Origin: an uncultured Bacilli bacterium
GTDB lineage: Bacteria > Bacillota_I > Bacilli_A > RF39 > UBA660
Length of the DNA: 13,271 nucleotides
Assembly: GCA_944372725.1 (NCBI GenBank)
Contig: CALWAA010000011.1
Coordinates: 1-13,271, forward strand
Direction of reading: 5' to 3'
Part shown: piece after piece, positions 1 through 7,371 of the stretch
How the letters are laid out: every line of letters starts with the position of its first letter
Position numbering within the stretch: the first letter of the stretch is position 1
The notes under the pieces: model-generated
The model's input: only the letters and a program-made list of their open reading frames with translations
Told to the model about the DNA's origin: nothing
The model's database searches: none
Position numbers and translations under genes: made by a program

Positions 1-1074
1 AGTAGTAAAAAATATATACTGGATACAACACAAAGTATATGTACTTATAAAGATGGAACAGAGATAGAAAATTTAAATATTAGCTATGACAGTGAAACAA
101 GTGGTTTAAGCATTAGTCCATATACTACTAAAGGAACAAAATGTACGTTGTATTTTAATGAGCAAGTATTTGTTAAAGATACGATATTAGCAAATTATCC
201 AATAGTAAAAACAAGGACATTCCCATTAACAGCATCAAGTAAAGTAGAGGGAAATACTACAGGAGTAATTTATAAGTCAGCAGATAGTAATCAGTATGAT
301 AATGATGGCGAAGTATATTACTTTGCAGGCAATCCAACCGATAACTGGGTATCATGGGCAGGATTTTATTGGCGAATAATAAGAATTAATGGAAATGGAA
401 GTATCAGAATGATATACCAAGGAACAAGTCCAAATACCACAGGAACAGGTACCCAATTACAAACCAGTGCATTTAATGATGATTATAATAGAAGTGAATA
501 TGTAGGATTAAAATACACAAGTGGACAACAACACGGACAAAATAGTAATAGTACCATTATGGGAGTACTCAATACATGGTATAATAGTCATCTAGCAAGT
601 TATGCAGATGATATTGATACGAATGCAGGATTTTGTAGCGATAGGAATTTACAAAGTGGTAGTTGGAGTTCAACAGGAAGTCATAATTATGCAGCATATG
701 GAAGATTAGTATCAAGTAGTAGTAATGTCAATCCAAGTTTTAAATGTAGTAATAGTAGTGATTTACTAAAAATACCGATAGGATTAATCACAGCAGATGA
801 AGTAATCATGGCAGGATTACCATGGAGTGGAAGTACAACAAGTAATTATCTATATATAGGACAATATTACTGGACTATGTCTCCGTCTTACTATAACTCT
901 TCCTATGCCTATCCTGCTAACGTGTTTCTTGTGTTTTTGAATGGTAGGCTCGACACCGACTACGGCCACGTGGATTGGGCCGGTGGTGGTGTGCGCCCAG
1001 CTATTAATTTACGTAGTGATGTAACAATTTCTGGTGGTGATGGTACTAGTTCAAATCCCTACACAATTTCTTAA
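1..1074 (+). CDS. Surface/secreted protein with C-terminal DGR-like variable domain (5' partial)
   Basis: The frame is open from base 1, so the gene begins before the window; 357 codons and a TAA stop are visible. The first ~50 residues contain a cysteine pair (SICTYKDG, then GTKCTLYF) in a beta-rich segment, like the repeated Ig- or pilin-like domains of surface proteins in uncultured gut Firmicutes. A Ser/Asn/Gly/Tyr-rich domain follows, with the motifs WAGFYWRIIRINGNGSIRMI and YYWTMSPS, ending in GGGVRPAINLRSDV and GGDGTSSNPYTIS. That layout resembles ligand-binding C-type-lectin/FGE-like domains, but I cannot name a family with certainty. No LPXTG motif or C-terminal membrane segment is visible. 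Codons up to about base 875 are strongly A/T-ending; from about 880 to 1003 they become GC-rich with many NNC codons (see the variable-repeat entry). Internal TTG or ATG codons such as 148 are not starts, because the frame and the domain run upstream of them. Confidence 0.85.
   Translation, partial: SSKKYILDTTQSICTYKDGTEIENLNISYDSETSGLSISPYTTKGTKCTLYFNEQVFVKDTILANYPIVKTRTFPLTASSKVEGNTTGVIYKSADSNQYDNDGEVYYFAGNPTDNWVSWAGFYWRIIRINGNGSIRMIYQGTSPNTTGTGTQLQTSAFNDDYNRSEYVGLKYTSGQQHGQNSNSTIMGVLNTWYNSHLASYADDIDTNAGFCSDRNLQSGSWSSTGSHNYAAYGRLVSSSSNVNPSFKCSNSSDLLKIPIGLITADEVIMAGLPWSGSTTSNYLYIGQYYWTMSPSYYNSSYAYPANVFLVFLNGRLDTDYGHVDWAGGGVRPAINLRSDVTISGGDGTSSNPYTIS
880..1003 (+). repeat. Candidate DGR variable repeat (VR) in the 3' end of the surface gene
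   Basis: By hand count, bases 901-1000 hold 56 G+C, against 15 of 60 at 121-180 in the same gene. Codons 949-969 are seven consecutive NNC codons (Leu Asp Thr Asp Tyr Gly His), and 886-921 is a run of NNY codons (Ser Tyr Tyr Asn Ser Ser Tyr Ala Tyr Pro Ala Asn). Adenine-directed mutagenesis of AAC/AAT codons in a template would give this pattern: first and second positions vary while the third pyrimidine stays. The block ends in a GC-rich stretch (976-1002, encoding WAGGGVRPA), where an initiation-of-mutagenic-homing sequence would be expected. The domain type also fits known DGR targets. No template copy or reverse transcriptase is in the window, so this is inference from composition and codon pattern. 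Confidence 0.5.
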
Positions 1075-1088
1075 AAATATGATATACT
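1060..1088 (+). promoter_or_regulatory. Promoter of yceD-rpmF
   Basis: A -35-like TACACA (1060-1065, 4 of 6 to consensus) and -10 TATACT (1083-1088) are separated by 17 bases, with an extended -10 TG at 1080-1081. The -35 lies inside the last codons of the upstream surface gene. Transcription would begin near 1095, leaving a leader of about 18 bases. Confidence 0.6.
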
Positions 1089-1112
1089 TCTTTTAGAAAG
1101 AAGTGATTGTTT

Positions 1113-1595
1113 ATGGAACTTAATTTAGCAACTTTAAGTAATGAAGCAGTGAATTATGATGAAGATTTTAGTGTTGATGAAGAACTTTATAAAAGTGTAG
1201 GTATATTAGATTTAAAGAATTGTCATGTTGTTGGGTCTATTTTTCTTAATTCAGCTTCTATGTTAAATGTTAATCTTACAGTTACAGGAGTAATGGTTTT
1301 ACCTGATAGTGTTACTACAGAGCCAATTGATTATCCTTTTACTTCTAAAATTGAGGAAGAATTTGATATAAATGATGAAAATTTCTTGGAATATTATCAA
1401 AAATCTCAAAATATACTTGATATTATGAAGATTTTGTGGGAAAATATTGTTCTGGAAGTACCCATGAGATTTACTGCGACTGAAGATGCACACCTATCTG
1501 GTGATGGTTGGAGTTTGGGTCTAGATAAAAATAAAGAAGAACAAATTGATCCGAGACTTGCTAAATTGAGTGAGCTTTTGGATAGGAAGGAGTGA
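1113..1595 (+). CDS. yceD: YceD family protein (DUF177), 23S rRNA accumulation / ribosome assembly
   Basis: A 160-residue acidic protein of the DUF177/YceD family, whose members affect accumulation of large-subunit rRNA and are usually encoded directly before rpmF, as here. Family features visible: an N-terminal beta-rich half with a single Cys (DLKNCHVVGSI, residues ~35-45), a central acidic stretch, then ENIVLEVPMRF and a C-terminal GWSLG...DPRLAKLSELL segment typical of the family end. Length is close to the family norm of roughly 160-180. ATG 1113 is chosen over the in-frame TTG at 1107 because the purine-rich GAAAGAAG (1096-1103) is well spaced only for the ATG. The gene ends four bases before rpmF, and its terminal codons carry the rpmF ribosome binding site, so the two are co-transcribed and probably coupled. 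The family assignment is firm; the molecular role is family knowledge. Confidence 0.88.
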   Translation: MELNLATLSNEAVNYDEDFSVDEELYKSVGILDLKNCHVVGSIFLNSASMLNVNLTVTGVMVLPDSVTTEPIDYPFTSKIEEEFDINDENFLEYYQKSQNILDIMKILWENIVLEVPMRFTATEDAHLSGDGWSLGLDKNKEEQIDPRLAKLSELLDRKE

Positions 1596-1599
1596 AAAC

Positions 1600-1791
1600 A
1601 TGGCAGTTCCTTTTAGAAGAACAAGTAAAACTAAAAAAAGAATGCGTCGTACTCACTTAAAAAAAGAGGTTGGAGCATTAACAACATGTCCTAAATGTGG
1701 TGCAACTATTAGACCTCATCGTGCATGTACTAAGTGTGGTTACTATAAGAATGAAGAAGTAATCAAAGTTCAAGATAAAGATGCTGAATAG
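1600..1791 (+). CDS. rpmF: Large ribosomal subunit protein bL32
   Basis: A 63-residue basic protein starting MAVPFRRTSKTKKRMRRTH, the classic bL32 N-terminus, followed by a zinc ribbon with C30-x2-C33 and C43-x2-C46. This is therefore the zinc-binding (C+) form of L32, not the cysteine-free paralogue some bacteria use under zinc limitation. Length is normal for the family. A strong AAGGAG (1586-1591) lies 8 bases before ATG 1600 and overlaps the end of yceD. The stop codon TAG (1789-1791) runs straight into a terminator hairpin, so this is the last gene of the yceD-rpmF operon. The product acts in the 50S subunit near the peptidyl-transferase region (family knowledge). Confidence 0.97.
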   Translation: MAVPFRRTSKTKKRMRRTHLKKEVGALTTCPKCGATIRPHRACTKCGYYKNEEVIKVQDKDAE

Positions 1792-1812
1792 TTAGAGAAA
1801 TCTAACTTTTTT
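1791..1812 (+). terminator. Rho-independent terminator of yceD-rpmF
   Basis: A six-base-pair stem GTTAGA/TCTAAC (1791-1796 with 1801-1806) is closed by a GAAA tetraloop and followed by six T (1807-1812). The first stem base is the G of the rpmF stop codon. Confidence 0.85.
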
Positions 1813-1842
1813 CGTGCCTAAAATGGGCTAGTAAAGTTCTAT

Positions 1843-1858
1843 AAAATATGATATACTT
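1843..1858 (+). promoter_or_regulatory. Extended -10 promoter of the 728-residue membrane protein gene
   Basis: -10 TATACT (1852-1857) carries an extended TG at 1849-1850. The -35 at the right distance (TAGTAA, 1829-1834) is poor, so the promoter probably relies on the extended -10. The 16 bases 1843-1858 are identical to 1074-1089 at the yceD promoter. Confidence 0.5.
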
Positions 1859-1886
1859 TATTTAACATAAAGGAGTAGTGTCTAAG

Positions 1887-4073
1887 ATGAAGTATGATGA
1901 TCTAGAAAAGACGAGAGATTTATTTGATATCCCAGATGAGGAAGTACCTAGTCCTATTGATGATATTGATAGTGAAGGGGTAAGTAAAGAAGAAATGGTT
2001 GATGATCTTACTTTTGGACTTAGTGGTGATGATGCAGTAGAACCACAAAGAGAAGAAGTAGGAGAAGAAAAACAAGAAAACTCTAAAGAAAAAAAGAAAA
2101 AAGAGAAGAAACCTAAGAAGAGTTTGAAAGAAAAATGGAGATCTTTATCTAAAAAGAAAAAAATTATTATTATCGTTTGTAGTGTTTTAGTTTTACTTCT
2201 TATTGTTGGACTTGTTTTATTCTTTGTATTAAGAGATAATGAAGAAGTAGTACCTGAACCTGAAGAGCCAGAAGTAATTGTTGAGAAGGATAATTATATT
2301 TATCGTGATGGAACGCTTGTATTTTTAAATAGTGATGATGAAGAAATTGGTACTTATGAGTGTACAAATAAATCAGAAGATTTGTGCTATGTTCCAACTT
2401 ATAGTACTGAAGATAATTTTGATGGGGAACGAAATGTTTATGAAGATGAATCATTAATTGAAAGACCAAGTGCTATTTATCAAAATAATTATGTGTTTGT
2501 CTTTGATAATGAAAATGCAGAAGATGAAAATATTATTTTGTATAATATAGAGAGTCAAGAATCAGAAGGTAATTATAATTTAGTTAAAGGATTTAGTGAT
2601 AGTGATTTTGTTATTGTAAGAAATGAAAATAATCGATATGGTGCTTTAGAATTTAGTAGTGATGGCATTAATGAAGTATTTGAATTTTCTTATGATTATT
2701 TAGGACAAATGAGTAGTGATGCTAATGTTGTTGTAAAGACGAATGACCGCTATTACATTTATGATGTTGAAGGAAAAAATTTAAGTCAAGGTTTACGTTA
2801 TGAAGTCATGAGTTATAATGATAAATATATTGTTGTTGATAATAATGGCTATTATGTTTATAGTTATGATGGTGATTTGATATTTGATGATGCTTATGAT
2901 TATATTGAACTTTTAAATGATTATGCCATTTTACTTGACCGTGATTTGCTTTATGTTCGTGATTATCAAAATAATCTATATAATGTCGAAGGGATTGATT
3001 TAGATTCTACTTATTATAATCCTTTAAATGTTTATAGTGAAGATAAGATTTATATTGAAACTAAACGAGCTTATGAAGTTGCGATTAATGAAGATACTAT
3101 GGATATTACTTTTACACGTGATGGTAGAAAAAGAACGGAAACCATTGATTTACAAGATGGTAAAATGAGTGCAAAATATAAGTATATTAGTTATTTTGAT
3201 GGGGTATTATATTTCTATCAAGATGAAGAAAAAAGTGATTTATTAGGTACTTATGATTGTTCTAATGCGAATTCAAGTGATTTAACGAATTGTACGATTG
3301 CTACTGATTCTTTCTATAGTGATAATGAAAGAGAAGAAAATAAGAGTGATAGTGTAGGTTGGATTCCAATATATAATAAACGTTATGTCTTTATTTTAGA
3401 TACAATCGATTTAAATAATCCAACCATTGTCCTTTATGACTTGGAAGCTAAAAAGACACTTGCGCGATATGCATCAGTAGATACGGGGGCTTATACGGGT
3501 AAAAAGGAGGTTACTTTTATTGATACCGATGCTACTTATGTCATGGCTAAGAATAAGAGTAATGGTGATTATGGATTAATTAGAATTGGTGATAATGTTT
3601 CTGGTACAATAGCTTTTGATTATGCATCAATTGAAAAGATGGGTGATTATTATCAAGTTGGAACATCTACAAATACTTATCAATTATTTAGTAATGTAGG
3701 TACAGAAATTACTAAAGCTTATGGTTATCCAATTGTCGATTATATTAGTACCTATGTTAAAGTTTTAGATGATGATGTTTATTATGTTTATGATTTTCAA
3801 GGTAATCAACTTCGAAAAGAGGATGGGGGATATCGTTATGTAGATTTACAAAATACCTATTATGTTGTTGTTGATTCATCAAAACATCTTAATATTCATA
3901 AATATGGTGATACAGAATTTACATTAGATACTCCGGTTCCAATTGGTGATGTGAGTGATTATGCATCTGCTTATACTGTAAAAGAAGCAAATGGTGGTTT
4001 TGTTATAACAGTTACAAGTACTAATACGACTTATACTTATGATAGTAATGGAATTGTTCAAGTTAGTAGTTGA
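1887..4073 (+). CDS. Single-pass membrane protein with two tandem copies of an extracellular WG-repeat-like module
   Basis: A 728-residue protein of unknown function. Residues 1-65 are acidic and cytoplasmic, 66-92 are Lys-rich, 93-115 form one transmembrane helix, and residues 120-728 are predicted outside. The outer part is Tyr/Asp/Asn-rich beta sequence with short recurring units such as YDVEGK, YSYDGD and YDFQGN, reminiscent of WG/beta-propeller repeats. It is an internal duplication: residues ~137-370 and ~433-640 share the order IGTYEC/LLGTYDC, NNYVFVFD/KRYVFILD, ENIILYNIE/PTIVLYDLE, NRYGALEF/GDYGLIRI, YYVYSYDG/YYVYDFQG. Each copy has one close Cys pair (C159/C167 and C458/C469), probably a disulfide. 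ATG 1887 is preferred over GTG 1878: AAAGGAG (1869-1875) is only two bases from the GTG but 11 from the ATG. The gene stands alone, with its own promoter and the T-box promoter at its end. A sensor or envelope role is possible but unproven. Confidence 0.85.
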   Translation: MKYDDLEKTRDLFDIPDEEVPSPIDDIDSEGVSKEEMVDDLTFGLSGDDAVEPQREEVGEEKQENSKEKKKKEKKPKKSLKEKWRSLSKKKKIIIIVCSVLVLLLIVGLVLFFVLRDNEEVVPEPEEPEVIVEKDNYIYRDGTLVFLNSDDEEIGTYECTNKSEDLCYVPTYSTEDNFDGERNVYEDESLIERPSAIYQNNYVFVFDNENAEDENIILYNIESQESEGNYNLVKGFSDSDFVIVRNENNRYGALEFSSDGINEVFEFSYDYLGQMSSDANVVVKTNDRYYIYDVEGKNLSQGLRYEVMSYNDKYIVVDNNGYYVYSYDGDLIFDDAYDYIELLNDYAILLDRDLLYVRDYQNNLYNVEGIDLDSTYYNPLNVYSEDKIYIETKRAYEVAINEDTMDITFTRDGRKRTETIDLQDGKMSAKYKYISYFDGVLYFYQDEEKSDLLGTYDCSNANSSDLTNCTIATDSFYSDNEREENKSDSVGWIPIYNKRYVFILDTIDLNNPTIVLYDLEAKKTLARYASVDTGAYTGKKEVTFIDTDATYVMAKNKSNGDYGLIRIGDNVSGTIAFDYASIEKMGDYYQVGTSTNTYQLFSNVGTEITKAYGYPIVDYISTYVKVLDDDVYYVYDFQGNQLRKEDGGYRYVDLQNTYYVVVDSSKHLNIHKYGDTEFTLDTPVPIGDVSDYASAYTVKEANGGFVITVTSTNTTYTYDSNGIVQVSS

Positions 4074-4098
4074 AATAAATTCAAAAGTTTGATAAAAT
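4070..4098 (+). promoter_or_regulatory. Promoter of the T-box / nudix / valS operon
   Basis: -35 TTGAAA (4070-4075, 5 of 6) and -10 TAAAAT (4093-4098) are exactly 17 bases apart, with an extended TG at 4090-4091. It is the best sigma-70-type promoter in the window. The -35 overlaps the TGA stop of the preceding gene. Transcription would begin near 4105, just before T-box stem I. Confidence 0.8.
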
Positions 4099-4108
4099 AC
4101 TTTTATTA

Positions 4109-4299
4109 AAAGCGATGAACAAGAGGAGTAAGATTTTTGTTCTTTCCTAGAGAGCTTATGGTTGGTGGAAATAAGTAAAGATAAAATCTGAAGGTAGCTT
4201 GCAAGCTGGCTTATAGCCCGTCTTTGGACGTTATCAAAATAAGAAAAATAAAAGGTGGTACCGTGAATTTTTATTCACCCTTTGGTGCTATCTTTTTTT
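4109..4299 (+). promoter_or_regulatory. T-box riboswitch, predicted to sense tRNA-Val
   Basis: Canonical T-box elements are in order: GCGATGAAC at the stem I base, the loop-E strand AGTA (4127-4130) pairing context with GAA (4190-4192), AGAGAGC and GGTTGGTGGAA in the stem I apex, two small hairpins (GGCT/AGCC 4208-4218 and CGTC/GACG 4219-4230), and the T-box AAGGTGGTACCGTG (4252-4265). Helix AGAT (4131-4134)/ATCT (4186-4189) above and CAAG (4120-4123)/CTTG (4198-4201) below frame the specifier loop, leaving GGTAG on the 3' strand. That places GTA (4194-4196, Val) as specifier, followed by a purine. The TGGT in the T-box fits a tRNA with discriminator A, as expected for tRNA-Val. Uncharged tRNA-Val would favour the antiterminator and switch on the downstream nudix and valS genes. 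Confidence 0.93.
4254..4299 (+). terminator. Regulated terminator of the T-box leader
   Basis: Bases 4254-4262 pair with 4284-4292 (nine pairs including G-T wobbles), and GTGAAT (4263-4268) pairs with ATTCAC (4273-4278) around a TTTT loop, with a five-base bulge (4279-4283). Seven T follow (4293-4299). The 5' arm is the T-box sequence itself, so terminator and antiterminator are mutually exclusive. Confidence 0.9.
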
Positions 4300-4314
4300 A
4301 TTGGAGTGATGCAT

Positions 4315-4839
4315 ATGTTAATTAATCTAGAGCATTTAGAAAAGAAAGATATTAACTCAAGAGTTCATAAGGTAAGAACAATTATAATGAATCGTGAGGG
4401 AAAAATTTATATTACGAATATGGATGATTCTTATAATCTTCCAGGTGGACGAGTGGAAACAAATGAGAATTTGGAAGATGCTTTAGTAAGAGAAATCAAA
4501 GAGGAATTGGGAATTCGAGTGTTTAAAAAGGAAATTCGGTATATTGGAAATATAACTTTTTGGCATAAGGATTTTCCGGGCGAAAAACAAAGTGTTAATC
4601 GTGAAAATGATGTAGATTTGTTTTGGGTAGTAAATCCAAAAGAAATAAAATTAGAACGAGTCCAACTTACTAATTATGAAAAGCATTATCATTTTCGTTT
4701 AATGAACTCTACTTTTCCAGAAATAGAAGATTTATTAAATAAAAAGAATGATAATCCATATAAGAGATTTACCGATGTTGAATTAAAAACATGTTTGGAA
4801 GAATTTGAAAAATATAGAAAAGAGGAACATTTATGTTAG
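4315..4839 (+). CDS. Nudix hydrolase under T-box control, overlapping valS
   Basis: A 174-residue protein with a complete Nudix box at residues 45-67: G-x5-E-x7-R-E-I-x-E-E-x-G-I (GRVETNE ... REIKEELGI), so the metal-binding and catalytic glutamates are intact. Nudix enzymes hydrolyse nucleoside diphosphates linked to another moiety; the substrate cannot be read from the sequence. The surrounding fold is typical (VRTIIMNREGKIYI strand before the box, DVDLFWVV strand after), and the C-terminal ~60 residues are charged and helical. ATG 4315 is preferred over ATG 4309 because GGAG (4303-4306) lies 8 bases from the former and only two from the latter. It is the first gene after the tRNA-Val T-box and its stop codon overlaps the valS start by 7 bases, so both should be induced by valine starvation. 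Placement between a T-box and valS is unusual and suggests a housekeeping link that remains unknown. Confidence 0.92.
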   Translation: MLINLEHLEKKDINSRVHKVRTIIMNREGKIYITNMDDSYNLPGGRVETNENLEDALVREIKEELGIRVFKKEIRYIGNITFWHKDFPGEKQSVNRENDVDLFWVVNPKEIKLERVQLTNYEKHYHFRLMNSTFPEIEDLLNKKNDNPYKRFTDVELKTCLEEFEKYRKEEHLC

Positions 4840-7355
4840 ATAAAAAATATGACCATGTAAAAGTGGAAGAAGGAAAATATGAAAAATGGAAGAATGCTGG
4901 TTATTTTGAATCAGTAGATAAAAGTAAGAAAGCGTTTTGTATTGTAATACCGCCACCTAATGTTACAGGGAAACTACATATTGGACATGCTTGGGATACG
5001 TCTATTCAAGATGTATTAATCCGCTACAAAAGAATGCAAGGATTTGATGCTTTGTGGGTTCCAGGAATGGACCATGCTGGTATTGCGACCCAAGCAAAAG
5101 TTGATAAAAAATTAAAAGATATGGGTATTAATCCAAGAGAGTTATCACGTGAAGAATGGCTCAAACATGCTTGGGCTTGGAAAGATGAATATGCCCTAAA
5201 TATCCATAAACAATGGGCTAAATTAGGTCTTTCTCTAGCTTATTCAAAAGAGCGATTTACTTTGGATGAAGGTTTATCAAAAGCAGTTAGAAAAGTATTT
5301 GTGGATTTATATCATAAGGGGTTGATTTATCAAGGGGAGAAGATTATAAACTGGGACCCCGTTAGTATGACGGCTTTATCTAATGAAGAAGTTATTTATA
5401 AAGATATTCCAGGGGCTTTTTATCATTTGAAATATAAGTTAGTAGATAGTGATAAATATTTAGATGTTGCGACAACTCGTCCAGAAACTCTTTTTGGTGA
5501 TACGGCTGTAGCAGTTAATCCGAGTGATGAACGTTATAAAGATTTAATTGGTAAAAAAGTTATTTTGCCAATTGTAGGTAGAGTTATTCCGATTATTGGT
5601 GATGAACATGCCGATATGTCTAAGGGAACTGGTTGTGTTAAAATTACTCCAGCTCATGACCCAAATGACTTTGAAGTAGGAAATCGTCATAATTTAGAGA
5701 GAATTGTTTGTATTAATCCAAATGGAACGATGAATGAAAATGCCGGTAGTTATGAAGGCTTAGACCGATTCCTTGCTCGGGAAAAATTGATTGGTGATTT
5801 AAAAGAACAAGGGTTATTACTAGAAGTCGAATCCATTACTCATAATGCGCCTTTTAGTGAGAGAAGCGGGGCTTTGATTGAACCATATTTATCAAAACAG
5901 TGGTTTGTTAAGATGCGTCCTCTAGCTGACCGTGTTCTTGAGGTACAAAAAGATAAAAATGAGAAAGTAAATTTTGTTCCTAAAAGATTTGAGAAAATTA
6001 TGAACCATTGGATGGAAATCACTTATGATTGGTGTATTTCTAGACAGCTTTGGTGGGGGCATAGAATTCCGGCTTGGTATAAAGATGGGGAAGTCTATGT
6101 TGGTATGGAAGCACCAAAGGAAGATGGATGGATACAAGATGAAGATGTGCTTGATACATGGTTTTCTAGTGCACTATGGCCATTTTCTACTTTAGGTTGG
6201 CCGGATGATACCGAAGACTTAAAAAGATATTATCCGAATTCTGTTTTGGTTACTGGTTATGATATTATTCCTTTCTGGGTTAATCGGATGACTTTCCAAG
6301 GACTAGAATTTTTGGGAAAAAGACCTTTTGAATACTCTCTTATTCATGGTCTTATTCGGGATAAAGAAGGACGAAAGATGTCTAAGAGTTTAGGTAATGG
6401 TATCGACCCGATGGATATGATAGAAAGTTATGGGGCAGATGCACTACGCTATTATTTAACAACGGCTGTATCAAATGGGCTTGATATGAAATTTGATGAA
6501 GATGCGCTAAAATCAACTTGGAACTTTATCAATAAACTTTGGAATGCTTCAAGATTTGTTCTTATGAATATCGAAGATTTTGTTAGTGATGAAACTCAAG
6601 AAAATCTATCTTTAACAGATAAATGGATTTTAACGAAATATAATGAAACGATTAAAAATGTGACAAAATATATGGATAAGTTTGAACTTAATAATGCTGG
6701 TGTGGAAATATATAATTTTATCTATAATGATTTTTGTGATAATTATATTGAATTTGCTAAATTTAATATGGATGCCGATACAACTAAAAAAGTACTTATT
6801 AAAGTACTTAAAGGGATTTTAGGAATGCTTCATCCATTTATGCCATATGTTACAGATGAGATTTATAGTATGATACCGGGAGTAACAGAAAATATCATGA
6901 TTAGTGCTTATCCAAAATTTAATAAAAAAGAAGTATTTATGAGTGATGCAACACAGGTAGAACATATGATAGAATTTATGAAGCTTTACCGGAAAACTTA
7001 TCAAGAAAATCATATGAATAAATCTGTTCAAGTAAAATTTAATAATGATAGTGATTATGAGTTAATTAAAAAGATGCTTAAAATAGAAAATGTTACTTTA
7101 GATAATCTTAAAGTTAATGCTTATCCTGTACATTTTGGGGAGTATGATGTTACCATTTATTTTGAAAGTGTCATAACTGAAGAAGATAAGCTTAATTTAG
7201 AAAAGGAAATTCAAAGTTTAAAAGCATCTATTGCCAAAAGAAAAGGATTACTTGCAAATGAAAACTTTGTTAGTCGGGCTCCAAGTAATTTGGTAGAACA
7301 AGAACGAGTTAAACTTTTACAAGAAGAAGAAAAATTGCATAAGCTTGAAAATTAG
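4833..7355 (+). CDS. valS: Valine--tRNA ligase
   Basis: An 840-residue class I aminoacyl-tRNA synthetase that charges tRNA-Val in the cytoplasm. Signatures in order: PPPNVTGKLHIGHA with HIGH at residues 49-52, the CP1 editing domain with TTRPETLFGDTAV from residue 214 (hydrolyses mischarged Thr-tRNA-Val), DVLDTWFSSALWPFS before the second half of the Rossmann fold, KMSKS at 515-519, the helical anticodon-binding domain at roughly 600-740, and a C-terminal coiled-coil arm from about residue 782 (EEDKLNLEKEIQSLK to the end). Length is slightly under the usual ~880. No zinc-type Cys pairs are seen in the segment after WGHRIPAWY. ATG 4833 follows AGAGGA (4821-4826) at good spacing and lies inside the end of the nudix gene, implying translational coupling. 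It is controlled by the upstream T-box and ends in a terminator shared with the converging gene. Confidence 0.98.
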   Translation: MLDKKYDHVKVEEGKYEKWKNAGYFESVDKSKKAFCIVIPPPNVTGKLHIGHAWDTSIQDVLIRYKRMQGFDALWVPGMDHAGIATQAKVDKKLKDMGINPRELSREEWLKHAWAWKDEYALNIHKQWAKLGLSLAYSKERFTLDEGLSKAVRKVFVDLYHKGLIYQGEKIINWDPVSMTALSNEEVIYKDIPGAFYHLKYKLVDSDKYLDVATTRPETLFGDTAVAVNPSDERYKDLIGKKVILPIVGRVIPIIGDEHADMSKGTGCVKITPAHDPNDFEVGNRHNLERIVCINPNGTMNENAGSYEGLDRFLAREKLIGDLKEQGLLLEVESITHNAPFSERSGALIEPYLSKQWFVKMRPLADRVLEVQKDKNEKVNFVPKRFEKIMNHWMEITYDWCISRQLWWGHRIPAWYKDGEVYVGMEAPKEDGWIQDEDVLDTWFSSALWPFSTLGWPDDTEDLKRYYPNSVLVTGYDIIPFWVNRMTFQGLEFLGKRPFEYSLIHGLIRDKEGRKMSKSLGNGIDPMDMIESYGADALRYYLTTAVSNGLDMKFDEDALKSTWNFINKLWNASRFVLMNIEDFVSDETQENLSLTDKWILTKYNETIKNVTKYMDKFELNNAGVEIYNFIYNDFCDNYIEFAKFNMDADTTKKVLIKVLKGILGMLHPFMPYVTDEIYSMIPGVTENIMISAYPKFNKKEVFMSDATQVEHMIEFMKLYRKTYQENHMNKSVQVKFNNDSDYELIKKMLKIENVTLDNLKVNAYPVHFGEYDVTIYFESVITEEDKLNLEKEIQSLKASIAKRKGLLANENFVSRAPSNLVEQERVKLLQEEEKLHKLEN

Positions 7356-7371
7356 CCTATGCAACTTTTTT
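7335..7371. terminator. Bidirectional terminator between valS and the converging gene
   Basis: TTGCATA (7335-7341) pairs with TATGCAA (7358-7364), with an extra GC/GC pairing inside. On the plus strand T6 follows (7366-7371); on the minus strand the complementary A-run (7329-7334) gives a T-rich tail. Both stop codons, valS TAG (7353-7355) and the opposite TAG (7357-7359), lie inside the hairpin, separated by one base. Confidence 0.8.

Noticed and set aside
148..150. TTG at 148 as start of the first gene
   Set aside because: The frame is open to base 1 with domain-like sequence and a Cys pair before it, and there is no ribosome binding site; the gene is simply cut by the window edge.
4193..4195. 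GGT (Gly) as the T-box specifier directly after GAA
   Set aside because: Framing by the CAAG/CTTG helix leaves one purine after GTA, and the downstream gene is valS; GTA (Val) fits both.
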